Below, in pieces: positions 9,297 through 18,558 of a stretch of DNA of 64,000 nt. The DNA is from Bradyrhizobium sp. AZCC 1719 (GTDB lineage: Bacteria > Pseudomonadota > Alphaproteobacteria > Rhizobiales > Xanthobacteraceae). Under the pieces are notes generated by a model. That model was not told the origin of the DNA and did not search any database. It was given only the letters and a program-made list of their open reading frames with translations. The position numbers and the translations under genes were made by a program. Numbering within the stretch: the stretch's first letter is position 1; each line of letters starts with the position of its first letter. Location: assembly GCF_036924525.1 (NCBI RefSeq), contig NZ_JAZHRU010000001.1:6167001-6231000 (forward strand), in the 5' to 3' direction.

Positions 9297-11713
9297 CAGA
9301 ATTTGAAGGACGCCCCGACTTCGTAGGTCCGCGGTGCCCCCAGTAAGATCTGATCTGGATAGAATGGAGAGCTCCATGCCGCGTACTTCGCATCGGTGAA
9401 GTTACGTACCCGGAAGGTGACGCGCGTGCTGTCAAAATTCGGGAATGTCGGTGACTTCGGAATGTCGATAAAGGCGAAGGCATCCGCGGTCGTATAGGCG
9501 AGTAGCTTAACCGTATTGGCATCGGTGCTATACCGGTCGCCGACATGACGAACCGAAACGCCGAGCTCGACCGGCAGCCAACCCGGATTAAGGAAACGAT
9601 ACGAGGCCCCGCCGTTCACGACAACGGCAGGAATATTCGGCGGGGTATTTCCCGAGAACGATCCGCCCGTGAATTCGTAGTCGGCATAGCGTGCGTGGAC
9701 ATACGCGACGTTGCCCCAGAACTTGAGCTCAGGGGTCGGACGCACTGCCGCAGCGAACTCCACGCCCTGCGATTTGACTTTTCCAGCGATGTTGAGGCGT
9801 TGGCCAGCCTGCGCCGAATATACATTGCTGCGCTCGATGTCGAAAGCCGAGAAGGTCCATTCGGCGCGACCGTTCCACAGCAGATTCTTGACACCGGTCT
9901 CGTAGCTGCGGGCCGACGTCAAGGTCAGCGGCTGCGTCGGGCTCAAGAGGAAGATGCTGCCTACCGACAAGTCGCTCGCCGTCGCATATTGGCTGTAGAA
10001 CGTCGTCCCCGGAATCGCTTCCCACGTGTATCCGATGCGGCCGGTCACAGGTTGCCAGCTTGTGGTGTAAGGGAAACCGGCCGTGCTGACACCGTTGACG
10101 TCGGTTGACGTCCGATCGAGCTGGAAGGGATTGTAGCGGAGACCGCCGATCAGCGCGAAGTTGTGCGTAACCTTCAGCCGGTCTTCGAGATTGATCGCAA
10201 AGCTGTCGATGGTTGCGGTCTGTCGCTGCGTCGTCAGCAAACCATAATAGCCACGAAAGGGATCGACCAGCGTCACTTGATCAGAAGGAAAGTTTGCCGC
10301 ACCGGGTCTTGAAAAATCCAGGTGATAGAATTCGAGCGCCGTGACGAGGCGGTTTTCCATGCCGAATAGATGCGAATTCCACGTGAGATCCGTATTGTTG
10401 CCGACCAGGTTCTGGTTGTGATGGACATAGAACCGCTCGCGATCGACCAGGTTGGTGGCGGCGTTGAAAGCGCTCACCTCGTTGTTGTACCAGTCGCGGC
10501 TGGCATTGTAGTTATAGACCTGACTTCTCAGGGTGACGTTGCTCGTTAGATCCCACTCGAATCCTCCGCGCGCCCACGACTCCTTGATGGTCTTGTGGTT
10601 GTCGAGCACGTTATAGTTCGTTTTCAGCGTACGGCTGTCGATGGTGACAGGCCCGAGATTGGTGCCGTTATAATCGGACACTTTCGTTCCGGACACGATG
10701 CCCGTGGTCGCGAAAGGACCGCTAAAAGCGACCGGGACCAGCGGCGTGCCTTCATAGACCCGCGCATTGTAGTCCTTGTATTCGGTCGCGACGAAAACCT
10801 TGAACGCATTCGTGAGGCGATAATCCAGTTGCCCAGATACGTGCAGATTCTTTGTGTCGGTGTCATCAATGAAGCCGTTCTGCACAGATCGGCTGATGTC
10901 GAACCGGTAGTCGAGGCCCTGGATGTTGGTGCTGCCTCCTGAGCCAACGCCGGTGCGAACACTGCCGAACGAGTCGAAACCGACAAACGCTTCATTCCTG
11001 ATCGGTCCGGTGTGAGGCGCCTTGGTGACATAGTTGATGGCACCGCCGACCGCGCCCTGCCCCGACATCAAGGACGATGGCCCCTTGAGAAATTCAACCC
11101 GATCGAGGTTGAACGTCTCCATGGTCAGCGCCGTGAAGCCCGTCGGGCCGATATTGACGCCATTGTAGGTCACGTTGACCTGTTCGCCCTGGAAACCGCG
11201 CATGGAGAACGACACGTCGTTCGGCGCGTCGCTGGCGGTCACGCCAGTTGCGCCTTTCACCGTGTCGATCGTGGTGTGGTAGCCCTGCTCCCGGATCGTT
11301 TCCGCTCCGACGACCTCGACGGTTGCGGGAATCTCCCGAGGGGGCAGCCCTAGCCGGCTCGCGCTGGGCGTAACTACATTTGTGTTCAGCGGCGTCGCCG
11401 GCACCTGCTGTTGCCCTTGCGAATGCGGTGACGCCTCGGCGATGGTTGAGGGTCGCGGATTTCTGTTTGTCCGAGAGATACGGCCTCTTTGCGAATTCGA
11501 CCGCGTGGCCACTCTCGCCGTTGGTCGCCGCTGCGGCGCGTCAACGGTTATAGGCGGCAGCGAACTCGCCGGCTGGTTGGATGATGACGAAGGCGTCTGA
11601 GCTTGCGCCTCTGCCAAGCCAAAAGGCAGCACGCCTGCCAAAAGAGCTGATAGAGAAACCGAACACGACAGGTAACGCACGCTTGCCCCCACCCCGCGAA
11701 CCGCCTCAACCAC
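9296..11713 (-). CDS. TonB-dependent outer-membrane receptor, Zur-controlled
   Basis: The 805-residue protein has a signal peptide (cleavage near AEAQAQ), a long Pro/Ser/Arg-rich linker to about 105, a plug domain (AETIREQGYHTTIDTVKGAT; FSMRGFQGEQVNVTYNGVNI; RVEFLKGPSSLMSGQGAVGG) and a beta barrel ending in the expected terminal Phe (EVGASFKF). It most resembles siderophore receptors of the FhuA/FhuE class rather than the smaller ZnuD. A Zur box is just upstream (11735-11754), and the downstream PepSY gene is coupled, so it is a candidate zinc or zinc-chelate importer. The actual ligand is not known. Confidence 0.9.
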   Translation of the reverse strand: MVEAVRGVGASVRYLSCSVSLSALLAGVLPFGLAEAQAQTPSSSSNQPASSLPPITVDAPQRRPTARVATRSNSQRGRISRTNRNPRPSTIAEASPHSQGQQQVPATPLNTNVVTPSASRLGLPPREIPATVEVVGAETIREQGYHTTIDTVKGATGVTASDAPNDVSFSMRGFQGEQVNVTYNGVNIGPTGFTALTMETFNLDRVEFLKGPSSLMSGQGAVGGAINYVTKAPHTGPIRNEAFVGFDSFGSVRTGVGSGGSTNIQGLDYRFDISRSVQNGFIDDTDTKNLHVSGQLDYRLTNAFKVFVATEYKDYNARVYEGTPLVPVAFSGPFATTGIVSGTKVSDYNGTNLGPVTIDSRTLKTNYNVLDNHKTIKESWARGGFEWDLTSNVTLRSQVYNYNASRDWYNNEVSAFNAATNLVDRERFYVHHNQNLVGNNTDLTWNSHLFGMENRLVTALEFYHLDFSRPGAANFPSDQVTLVDPFRGYYGLLTTQRQTATIDSFAINLEDRLKVTHNFALIGGLRYNPFQLDRTSTDVNGVSTAGFPYTTSWQPVTGRIGYTWEAIPGTTFYSQYATASDLSVGSIFLLSPTQPLTLTSARSYETGVKNLLWNGRAEWTFSAFDIERSNVYSAQAGQRLNIAGKVKSQGVEFAAAVRPTPELKFWGNVAYVHARYADYEFTGGSFSGNTPPNIPAVVVNGGASYRFLNPGWLPVELGVSVRHVGDRYSTDANTVKLLAYTTADAFAFIDIPKSPTFPNFDSTRVTFRVRNFTDAKYAAWSSPFYPDQILLGAPRTYEVGASFKF

Positions 11714-11734
11714 ATCAAGGCTTCACAAGAGACA

Positions 11735-11754
11735 TGTAATGTTATAACGTTACA
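11735..11754. promoter_or_regulatory. Zur box in divergent receptor/ABC promoter
   Basis: The 20-base near-palindrome tgtaatgttataacgttaca (one mismatched pair) lies 21 bases before the receptor start and about 140 bases before the ABC ATPase start. It could control both directions, but its position is closer to the receptor promoter. Confidence 0.85.
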
Positions 11755-11895
11755 TTCGTCAAGGCAGCCCAACGAGCCTCGCCATGCGACCGCAGAGCGT
11801 GAAAAGCCGAATTCACCACTCTCTTTTGCTGGCGTGCCGAACGAGGCCACCTTCGATGAGCGGCCGACGTGGCCAGTGGAGGTGTACGAGAAACC

Positions 11896-12600
11896 ATGCT
11901 CGATGCGATTGAAGTGACGAAGCAGTTTGGCGCCAAGAGTGCCCTGGATAATGTCTCGCTCAGCGTCCTGCCTGGCGAGATCTATTGCCTCTTGGGGGCG
12001 AACGGCGCGGGCAAGACGACGCTGGTCAATCTGTTCCTGAATTTTCTACAGCCGACATCCGGCAGCCTGCAAATCGGCAAGCTCGACGTCGTGCGTCACC
12101 CATTGGAGACGAAGCGGCTCCTTGCATATATCCCCGAACAGGTCACGCTCTATGGCGTGCTCTCAGGTCTGGAAAACCTGGCATTCTTCTCCTCACTCGC
12201 AATCGGACAGCATTTGCCGCGGCAGCGGTTGCTTGAACTGCTCGAGGCGGCAGGTCTGCCTCGCCAAGCAGCCGATGACAGGGTCGCGACCTACTCGAAA
12301 GGCATGCGTCAGAAGGTGGGAATTGCCATCGCACTGGCCAAGAATGCCAAAGCCCTCTTGCTCGACGAGCCCACCTCAGGACTTGACCCGTCCGCGGCCA
12401 ACGAGTTCTCGGAGCTTCTCGTCAAGGCCAGCAATGACGGCGTGACCGTCCTGACGACAACACACGATCTCTTCCACGCGAAGCAGACCGGGACCCGCAT
12501 CGGCATCATGAAGCAAGGGCGGCTGGTGGAAGAACTCAGGAGCGAGGAGGTCAGCCATGCCGATCTTGAAGCGCTGTACCTCAAGCACATGAAGAGTTGA
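11896..12600 (+). CDS. ABC-2 type transporter ATP-binding protein
   Basis: The ATG at 11896 follows a GGAGG at 11878-11882; a GTG at 11869 is in frame but would lie in the leader. The 234-residue ATPase has Walker A GANGAGKTT, signature YSKGMRQ, Walker B ALLLDEPTSGLD and the switch His in TTTHDLFH. It resembles the CcmA/drug-export class of ABC ATPases paired with ABC-2 membrane proteins, that is, exporters rather than binding-protein importers. It is followed after one base by the first permease and shares an intergenic Zur box with the divergent TonB receptor. Confidence 0.92.
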   Translation: MLDAIEVTKQFGAKSALDNVSLSVLPGEIYCLLGANGAGKTTLVNLFLNFLQPTSGSLQIGKLDVVRHPLETKRLLAYIPEQVTLYGVLSGLENLAFFSSLAIGQHLPRQRLLELLEAAGLPRQAADDRVATYSKGMRQKVGIAIALAKNAKALLLDEPTSGLDPSAANEFSELLVKASNDGVTVLTTTHDLFHAKQTGTRIGIMKQGRLVEELRSEEVSHADLEALYLKHMKS

Positions 12601-12601
12601 C

Positions 12602-13999
12602 GTGTTCGCAATCATCGCCGCCAAAGATCTTCGCGTGCTGACCCGCGACGGGCGTCTGCTCTGGGCCGGAGGGCTGGTCGTCATCCTCATGCTGGTGGCT
12701 CTGGCGGCCGGATGGAATCGGCAGGTTCAGCTGAATAGCGAACGGTCGGCAGGCCAAGCCCTCGACTATGACGCCTGGCTTCACCAAGGCTATCGGCACC
12801 CGCACGATGCGGCGGAACAGGGCATGCACGTGTTCAAGCCTGAACCATCGCTTGCCGTCTTCGATCCCGGCATTGGGCCATTTGTTGGCTCGACCGTCTG
12901 GCTACAGGCGCATCGCCAGAGCGAAGTCAAGTTCCGGCCGGCCCAGGATGCAACCGGCTTGCAGCGATTCGGCGAGTTATCGCCAGCTTGGCTTCTTCAG
13001 GTTTTGCTTCCCCTGCTCATTATCGTCATCGGCTTCAACTCTGTGAGCGACGAGCGCGAACGCGGAACGTTGCGCCAGCTTCTCAGCCTGGGCGCGCCCA
13101 CGCGGAGCCTTCTTTACGGCAAAGCGGCGGCGCTCGCGAGCTGCGTTGGCATTCTGATTGCTCCAGTCGGCCTTGCGTTTGCAGTACTCATCGTTGCTCG
13201 CCTTCCCGCTGGAGAGCGCGTGGACGTGGTCTATCGGATTGCGTGGCTCGCGGCGGGATACGGCCTCTATCTCGGCTTTTTCGTGTTTCTGACCCTGGCG
13301 GTATCAGCCCTCGCGCGTTCGTCGCGGACCGCCCTGGTCTTACTCCTGGGCTTCTGGGTCGCCGCAACGCTGATTGCTCCGCGCACCGCCTCCGAAGCGA
13401 CGAATTTGCTCCATCCCACGCCGTCCCGGCTCGACTTTGACAATCAACTCGCGCACGACGTGGCAGACGCTGGCCGCAAGGCCTGGTCGACCCATTTCGG
13501 TGCGCGAACGCCGTGGGATCCATCGGTTCCGCTCAGCAAGTGGGGCGCGGCGCTGAAAGTCGATGACGAGGCGGGTTACGGCGCACTTGATGAAAACTTC
13601 GGCAGGCTTTGGGACACATTCGAGCGTCAACAACGCGCGCAAGAGTGGGTCGGCCTTGTTGCCCCGGTCGTTGCACTGCGCGGCTTCTCCATGGGCCTGG
13701 CGGGAACAGACTTTTCCCAACACCGCGACTTCTCAACCGCAGCCGAAGCCCAACGGCGAAAGATTCAGAACATTGTCAGTGAGGACTTGATCGAACACGC
13801 CGATCGCTTGGGCAATGCGCATTTCACCTACAAGGCTGGCCCCGAGCTGTGGGCAACCGTGCCGCAATTCAAGTATGAACTTCCGTCTGTGTCGTTTGCC
13901 TTGGCGCACCATTGGGCGAGCCTTGCACTGCTCGCCGTCATGTTCTGCCTCTCCGTCGCGCTCGCGCAGTTTGCGCTCTCCCGTCCGCTGATGCGCTAG
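12602..13999 (+). CDS. ABC-2 type permease, DUF3526-like (first of two)
   Basis: The GTG start is one base after the ATPase stop. The 465-residue protein has one helix at about 21-40, a large external domain, then helices near 128-150 (LLQVLLPLLIIVIGFNSV), 172-200, 210-238, 243-262, another large domain, and a last helix near 433-455. The cytoplasmic loop SDERERGTLRQLLS is typical of ABC-2 permeases. Such proteins with a big extracytoplasmic insert match the DUF3526 family, whose cargo is unknown. It should form one half of the membrane channel with the next gene. Confidence 0.85.
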   Translation: MFAIIAAKDLRVLTRDGRLLWAGGLVVILMLVALAAGWNRQVQLNSERSAGQALDYDAWLHQGYRHPHDAAEQGMHVFKPEPSLAVFDPGIGPFVGSTVWLQAHRQSEVKFRPAQDATGLQRFGELSPAWLLQVLLPLLIIVIGFNSVSDERERGTLRQLLSLGAPTRSLLYGKAAALASCVGILIAPVGLAFAVLIVARLPAGERVDVVYRIAWLAAGYGLYLGFFVFLTLAVSALARSSRTALVLLLGFWVAATLIAPRTASEATNLLHPTPSRLDFDNQLAHDVADAGRKAWSTHFGARTPWDPSVPLSKWGAALKVDDEAGYGALDENFGRLWDTFERQQRAQEWVGLVAPVVALRGFSMGLAGTDFSQHRDFSTAAEAQRRKIQNIVSEDLIEHADRLGNAHFTYKAGPELWATVPQFKYELPSVSFALAHHWASLALLAVMFCLSVALAQFALSRPLMR

Positions 14000-14007
14000 G
14001 CAGTTGA

Positions 14008-15483
14008 ATGAAGACAATGCACCCTCGCCCGCTCTCCACCTTGTCGCTGATCGTACTGCACGAGGCCCGCATCCTTGTCCGCGATCGCACGCTGCTGTTG
14101 GTGTGTTGTGTTCTGGCTCTCATGGTGGGTTACGGACTATTTGTGGGACTGGCGCAAGCAACGCTCCGCGACCGCATGGTCAGTCAGGTCCTCAAACACG
14201 AACAAGAGGTCCACACGGCAAATAGCGGGACGCTCCAATCCGTTCTCGCTGGCCAGACCGCGCTGATACCGTTCTCCAATCCCGCGAACCCCGCTGCCAT
14301 GGCCGGCACCTTGTCCGGGCGCTACGCCACAATGCCCAACGCACCACTCGCGGCGCTGGCGATCGGTCAGTCGGACATGATGCCCAATTATTACCGCATC
14401 ACCTATTTGAGCAAAGTTCAGTTCATGTACGACACGGAAATCGAAAATCCCTGGAATCTGCTCAGCGGACACTTCGATCTCGCTTTCGTTATCATATTCG
14501 TGCTGCCTCTGCTGGTTACGACGCTCGGGTATAACCTGCTGTCGGCAGAGCGCGAACATGGCACCTTGCGCATGCTCTGTTCGCAACCGGTTTCCATCGC
14601 AACCTTGATGACCGGGAAAGTCGTCGTGCGCATGCTTGCGCTGCTGGCGATCGTTATTCCCTTGCCGCTCGTGGTCCTGCTTTTGATCCGTCCCGAAGCC
14701 CGCGGTGCGGAGCAACTGGTCTTGATGCTGTCGTGGTCGGCGCTGGTGGCGGCGTATACCTTGTTCTGGTTCGCGGTCGCGGCCTTGGTCAACACCGTTG
14801 GCCTCTCATCTTCGACCAATGCGTTGATCATGGTGGCACTCTGGACGATTCTTGTGCTCATCTTGCCGGTGACAATGAACCTTGCCGTGGGATTGGTTAG
14901 CCCGGCCCCCTCCCGCACCGAGTTGGCCAACCGCACGCGCGTCGCAACCGCCGAATCATTGCGCGAATACGAGGACCTCTATAGCGCGGATTATCGCTAT
15001 GCCTCCGATCCGGAAGCGCTGCTGGTAAAAAATGAACGTATCGAAGTGCCTTCGCGCATGCGTGCATTTTTTCTGGCCAAGCAAAAAGTCGACGAACGAA
15101 TCGAGCCGCTTTTGAAACGTTTTGATCAGCAACTGCTGCAACAGCAAAAACTTGTCGACAGGCTAAGCTTGCTATCGCCTGCGATGCTCGTCAATGAAGC
15201 ACTGACCTCTATCGCCGGCACCGATTCACACCGTTTCCTCGCCTTCAAGGATCAGACAGAGGCTTTTCACAACGAATGGCGGCAGTATTTCTCTCCCAGG
15301 ATCCAGGAGAGCCGCGCCATGACCATGCGTGACCTGTCATCATTGCCCCGGTGGCATTGGATTGAGATACCGGCAAGCGAAATCAACTGGAGCATCTGGT
15401 GGCGGGCCATGTTGATGCTGGCGCTCGCGTCCGTGCTTGGCGGCCTCGCGCTTGCGCGCTCGTCCCGCGGATCGATCGAATAA
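14008..15483 (+). CDS. ABC-2 type permease, DUF3526-like (second of two)
   Basis: The gene starts eight bases after the first permease. The 491-residue protein repeats the same plan: helix at about 27-48, external domain, then helices near 150-172, 196-220, 235-262 and 270-295, a second external domain with a Gln-rich coiled segment (QQLLQQQKLVDRL), and a terminal helix near 465-485. The loop SAEREHGTLRMLCS is the ABC-2 signature. With its partner and the ATPase it makes a full ABC-2 transporter. Being in a zinc island, it may export a metallophore or act on envelope zinc proteins, which is inference. Confidence 0.85.
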   Translation: MKTMHPRPLSTLSLIVLHEARILVRDRTLLLVCCVLALMVGYGLFVGLAQATLRDRMVSQVLKHEQEVHTANSGTLQSVLAGQTALIPFSNPANPAAMAGTLSGRYATMPNAPLAALAIGQSDMMPNYYRITYLSKVQFMYDTEIENPWNLLSGHFDLAFVIIFVLPLLVTTLGYNLLSAEREHGTLRMLCSQPVSIATLMTGKVVVRMLALLAIVIPLPLVVLLLIRPEARGAEQLVLMLSWSALVAAYTLFWFAVAALVNTVGLSSSTNALIMVALWTILVLILPVTMNLAVGLVSPAPSRTELANRTRVATAESLREYEDLYSADYRYASDPEALLVKNERIEVPSRMRAFFLAKQKVDERIEPLLKRFDQQLLQQQKLVDRLSLLSPAMLVNEALTSIAGTDSHRFLAFKDQTEAFHNEWRQYFSPRIQESRAMTMRDLSSLPRWHWIEIPASEINWSIWWRAMLMLALASVLGGLALARSSRGSIE

Positions 15484-15646
15484 CGGTCCAAAGCGTTTCC
15501 GATCAGGACACCTCTGGTACAGAGAGTCGCCAAAGCTATCTACAACTGCAGTGAAGCCGAGACAGGGTATGACGCTTGCCGCTGCTCGCCGGCAAGTACT
15601 CCTTACACCTAGCCGCGAGATTGACCGATCCTGCCACAAGCCATGG

Positions 15647-16153
15647 TTAGCGTTCGGGCGTACCCGCGCATTCCGCACACTCGCCCTCCACCTCGATCAT
15701 CGGATGGCGGGGCCTGAAGCCGGTTGTTTTCGCTGCGCCCCGCAAGCCGCGCGCCACCAGTTCGGAGGCCGCCTCCTGAACCGCGCCACATTGCGCGCAA
15801 ACCATGAAGACAACCGTTTCGCCTTCTCCGTGCAGATGATCGCAGGCGAAATAGGCCGAGCGGGACGCCAGCCGATGGACGCACCCTGCCTCCTGCAGAA
15901 ATTCGAGCGCACGGTAGACCTGCACGGCTTTGAGCTTTCGCGCGTCACTCACTTTCTCTGCGATCTCGTAGGCGCTCATCGGCTTTCCGGACGCCGCAAG
16001 CAAGGCAAGCACGCTTTGGCGCATCGGCGTGAACGGCACCCCTTTCGATACTGCGTACGAGCGGGCGCGAGACTCAACTGCATCGCCATCGACGGGGTGA
16101 CCATGCGTCTCTTCGTGCGCGCGAGTTCCGCGCGGATCTGGCTTGCGACGCAT
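15647..16153 (-). CDS. zur: Zur, Fur-family zinc uptake repressor
   Basis: The ATG at 16153 is chosen because an AAGGTGA ribosome site precedes it; a longer frame from 16231 would run through the operators. The 168-residue protein has the Fur winged helix (KGVPFTPMRQSVLALLAASG, then recognition region KAVQVYRALEFLQEAGCVHR) and the structural zinc Cys pairs MVCAQC and ECAEC. The acidic/His-rich regulatory site reads ACDHLHGEGE. Zur with zinc blocks transcription of zinc uptake genes. It is divergent from aztC, with two operator-like regions between, so it probably controls itself and the island. Confidence 0.9.
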   Translation of the reverse strand: MRRKPDPRGTRAHEETHGHPVDGDAVESRARSYAVSKGVPFTPMRQSVLALLAASGKPMSAYEIAEKVSDARKLKAVQVYRALEFLQEAGCVHRLASRSAYFACDHLHGEGETVVFMVCAQCGAVQEAASELVARGLRGAAKTTGFRPRHPMIEVEGECAECAGTPER

Positions 16154-16170
16154 TCCGTTCACCTTGACGG

Positions 16171-16210
16171 TGTAACAGTATAACAGGTATTGTGCTGTTA
16201 CAACATTACA
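16171..16210. promoter_or_regulatory. Degenerate Zur-like inverted repeat before zur
   Basis: The pieces gtaacag (16172-16178) and ctgttac (16195-16201) form a perfect inverted repeat, and tgttacaacattaca (16196-16210) carries a half-match to the strong Zur boxes. It sits just upstream of the zur start and may give weaker autoregulation. Weaker evidence than for the other boxes. Confidence 0.5.
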
Positions 16211-16270
16211 CCCAGGATCGTTCATGACCAAGTCCCAAACGGAGGAGCACGCCCTGCTCTCCGATGTGGT

Positions 16271-16290
16271 TGTTATGTTATAACATTACA
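16271..16290. promoter_or_regulatory. Zur box upstream of aztC
   Basis: The sequence tgttatgttataacattaca is a 20-base palindrome with a single mismatched pair. It lies 38 bases before the aztC start and 117 bases before zur. It matches the boxes at 7745 and 11735. Confidence 0.85.
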
Positions 16291-16328
16291 TATTCGGCTG
16301 TAACAGTTCAGGCTGAGGCGAGCATCGG

Positions 16329-17276
16329 ATGGACGCGATTATCAAGACGTTAAGAACGGTCGTGCTTGCGGGACTCGTCTCACTATCACCGCTTGCTGCT
16401 GGTGCCGTGTCGACCAAGAAGCTCAATGTGGTCGCCAGCTTTTCGATTATTGGTGACTTTGCACGTCATGTGGGCGGGGACCGTATCGATGTCAGGTCAC
16501 TCGTCGGAGCAAACGGCGATCCCCACGTTTACGAACCCAGGCCCGCGGACGTCCGAACGATTGCTGCCGCCGACATCGTACTCGTCAATGGCCTTCAGTT
16601 CGAAGGCTTCTTGAGACGTCTTATCGAAGCGAGTGGAACAAAGGCGCCGGTTGTCGAGCTTACGAAAGGAGTCCAGCCGCTCAAGAGCACTGAGCAGGCG
16701 CACAACCGCGAGCGATCTGGCCATCACCATCACCACGGCGACTATGATCCCCATGCGTGGCAAGCGGTTCCGAATGCCCGGATCTACGTCAAAAATATCG
16801 TAGACGCGTTCTGTTCGATCGATCCACCCGGCTGCACGACGTATGAGACAAATGCCAAAGCCTATGATGCAACTCTCAGCGTGCTCGATGAAGAGATCAG
16901 AGCGACGATCGCACGCATCCCGCCCCACAAGCGCGTTGTCATCACCGCGCATGACGCATTCGGCTACTTCGCTCACGAATACGGTTTGACATTTCTCGCG
17001 CCAGAAGGCGTTTCAACAGACGCCGAGGCCCCAGCGTCCGACATCGCCAGTCTCATCCGGCAAATCAAACGGGACAAGATCGCCGCGATCTTCGTGGAGA
17101 ACATCACCGATCCCCGTCTCGTGCAGCGAATTGCCGCGGAAACGGGGTCGAAGGTCGGCGGAGAGCTCTACTCCGATGCTCTGTCCCGCCCCGACGGGCC
17201 GGCGGCCACCTACGTTGACATGATGAAGCACAACGCCTCGACAATCCGGAAGGCCATCGCGCCTGATGTCCCCTGA
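16329..17276 (+). CDS. aztC: AztC-like periplasmic zinc-binding protein (cluster A-I)
   Basis: The 315-residue protein has a signal peptide (to about residue 26) and the metal-binding lipoprotein-receptor fold of ZnuA/AztC. The zinc ligands of the family can be placed: His66 in GDPHVYEP, His142 in DPHAW, His208 in TAHDAFGYF and Asp283 in LYSDAL. The flexible His-rich loop is short (SGHHHHHGDYD, 130-140), as in AztC rather than ZnuA. It would deliver zinc to an inner-membrane ABC importer. The immediate downstream gene is aztD, but no aztA/aztB permease genes are adjacent. Confidence 0.87.
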   Translation: MDAIIKTLRTVVLAGLVSLSPLAAGAVSTKKLNVVASFSIIGDFARHVGGDRIDVRSLVGANGDPHVYEPRPADVRTIAAADIVLVNGLQFEGFLRRLIEASGTKAPVVELTKGVQPLKSTEQAHNRERSGHHHHHGDYDPHAWQAVPNARIYVKNIVDAFCSIDPPGCTTYETNAKAYDATLSVLDEEIRATIARIPPHKRVVITAHDAFGYFAHEYGLTFLAPEGVSTDAEAPASDIASLIRQIKRDKIAAIFVENITDPRLVQRIAAETGSKVGGELYSDALSRPDGPAATYVDMMKHNASTIRKAIAPDVP

Positions 17277-17327
17277 TCGAACGCGTCTTATTCGGAATGC
17301 GAACGCTGCTTTGAGAGGAAAGATCCG

Positions 17328-18533
17328 ATGACCAGAGTTCAATCCGGTACCATCGTTGTCCTTCTGGCCACAATCGCCCTCAACTGCGCTGCTTTGGCTG
17401 GCGAGAAGACGGCGTGGCGCCTGTTCGTCTCCGACCATTCCGAGCCAATTGTGAATGTCATCGATCTCCTCAAGCAGGAGAAGATCGAAACCTATGCAAC
17501 CAAAGCGCCAGCTCGTCTCTACCGCAGCAAGACCGGACGGACGGTCCTTGCCGTGCAGAGAGGTGCGGACGTGGTCACAGCGATTGATAGTGGCATATCA
17601 TTTGACGATCATGGCGATCACGGCGACATCAAAGTCAAGGCGCCGCGATTGCTTGGCCTTGAGATCGCGGGCAAGCAGCCATCGCACGTGGTCGAGTATG
17701 GTGGTGAGATCGCGATCTTCTTCGACGGCGAGGGCCGCGCTCGAATCGCATCCGAAAGGATGATCCTGGAATCGAAGTCTGTTCTGCGCGAAACCGCACC
17801 GGGGATGCCTCACCATGGGGTAGCGGTTGCGAGTGATCGCTACACGCTCCTTTCCGAGCCTAACGTCAAGAACTCAGATGCATTGCCCATTGGCATTAAG
17901 ATCGTCGACAAGTCCGGTGCGCAAATCGGCGGCGTTCATTCGTGCCCGGACCTGCACGGCGAAGCAACATCAGGAAACGTCCTTGTTTTCAGCTGCGCTA
18001 CCGGACTTCTCGTTGCCAGCATGGATGGGTCCGCGCCGCAGGTTAAGCACCTTCCCTACGCCGCCGCGCTGCCAAGCGGCAAGACGACCACCATGCTTGG
18101 CGGACGAGGCTTGCAATACTTCCTTGGCAATTACGGGGCGGACAAGGTCGTTCTGATGGAGCCGACTGAAGCGGAGCCGTTTCGCCTCGTGACATTGCCA
18201 ATGCGGCGGGTGGATTTTTCCGTGGATCCAGTCCGAGCAAAATTCGCGTACATCTTTACCGAGGATGGACGCTTGCACCGATTGGACGTTATCGCCGGAA
18301 AGCTCGACGGATCGCTACGAGTGACCGAGCCCTATTCCATGGATGGTCATTGGAATGATCCGCGACCGCGGCTGGCAGTCGCTGGTGACAAGATCGCTGT
18401 GACTGATCCGGCAAGAGGCGTCGTTTCGCTCGTCGACGCAATGAGCCTCACCAAGGCCGGTGAAATCCGCCTCGGCGGGACACCCTTCAACATTGTTGCG
18501 GTCGGCGGGTCAGGTCAGACTCATGACGATTAG
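17328..18533 (+). CDS. aztD: AztD-like periplasmic zinc metallochaperone
   Basis: The 401-residue protein has an N-terminal signal (IVVLLATIALNCAALAGEKT) and a repeat-rich beta-propeller-like body. The His/Asp-rich site FDDHGDHGDIKVKAP (about 85-100) is what AztD proteins carry for zinc binding; further His residues are in PGMPHHGVAV and in CPDLHGEA. AztD is known to hold zinc in the periplasm and pass it directly to AztC. It starts 51 bases after aztC on the same strand and probably shares the Zur-controlled promoter. Confidence 0.87.
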   Translation: MTRVQSGTIVVLLATIALNCAALAGEKTAWRLFVSDHSEPIVNVIDLLKQEKIETYATKAPARLYRSKTGRTVLAVQRGADVVTAIDSGISFDDHGDHGDIKVKAPRLLGLEIAGKQPSHVVEYGGEIAIFFDGEGRARIASERMILESKSVLRETAPGMPHHGVAVASDRYTLLSEPNVKNSDALPIGIKIVDKSGAQIGGVHSCPDLHGEATSGNVLVFSCATGLLVASMDGSAPQVKHLPYAAALPSGKTTTMLGGRGLQYFLGNYGADKVVLMEPTEAEPFRLVTLPMRRVDFSVDPVRAKFAYIFTEDGRLHRLDVIAGKLDGSLRVTEPYSMDGHWNDPRPRLAVAGDKIAVTDPARGVVSLVDAMSLTKAGEIRLGGTPFNIVAVGGSGQTHDD

Positions 18534-18558
18534 CAGCTGATCTGAACCAACGCGGCCT

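Noticed and set aside
16153..16231. Longer N-terminus for Zur starting at 16231
   Set aside because: It would translate through the operator-like sequence; the ATG at 16153 has a good ribosome site and gives normal Fur-family length.
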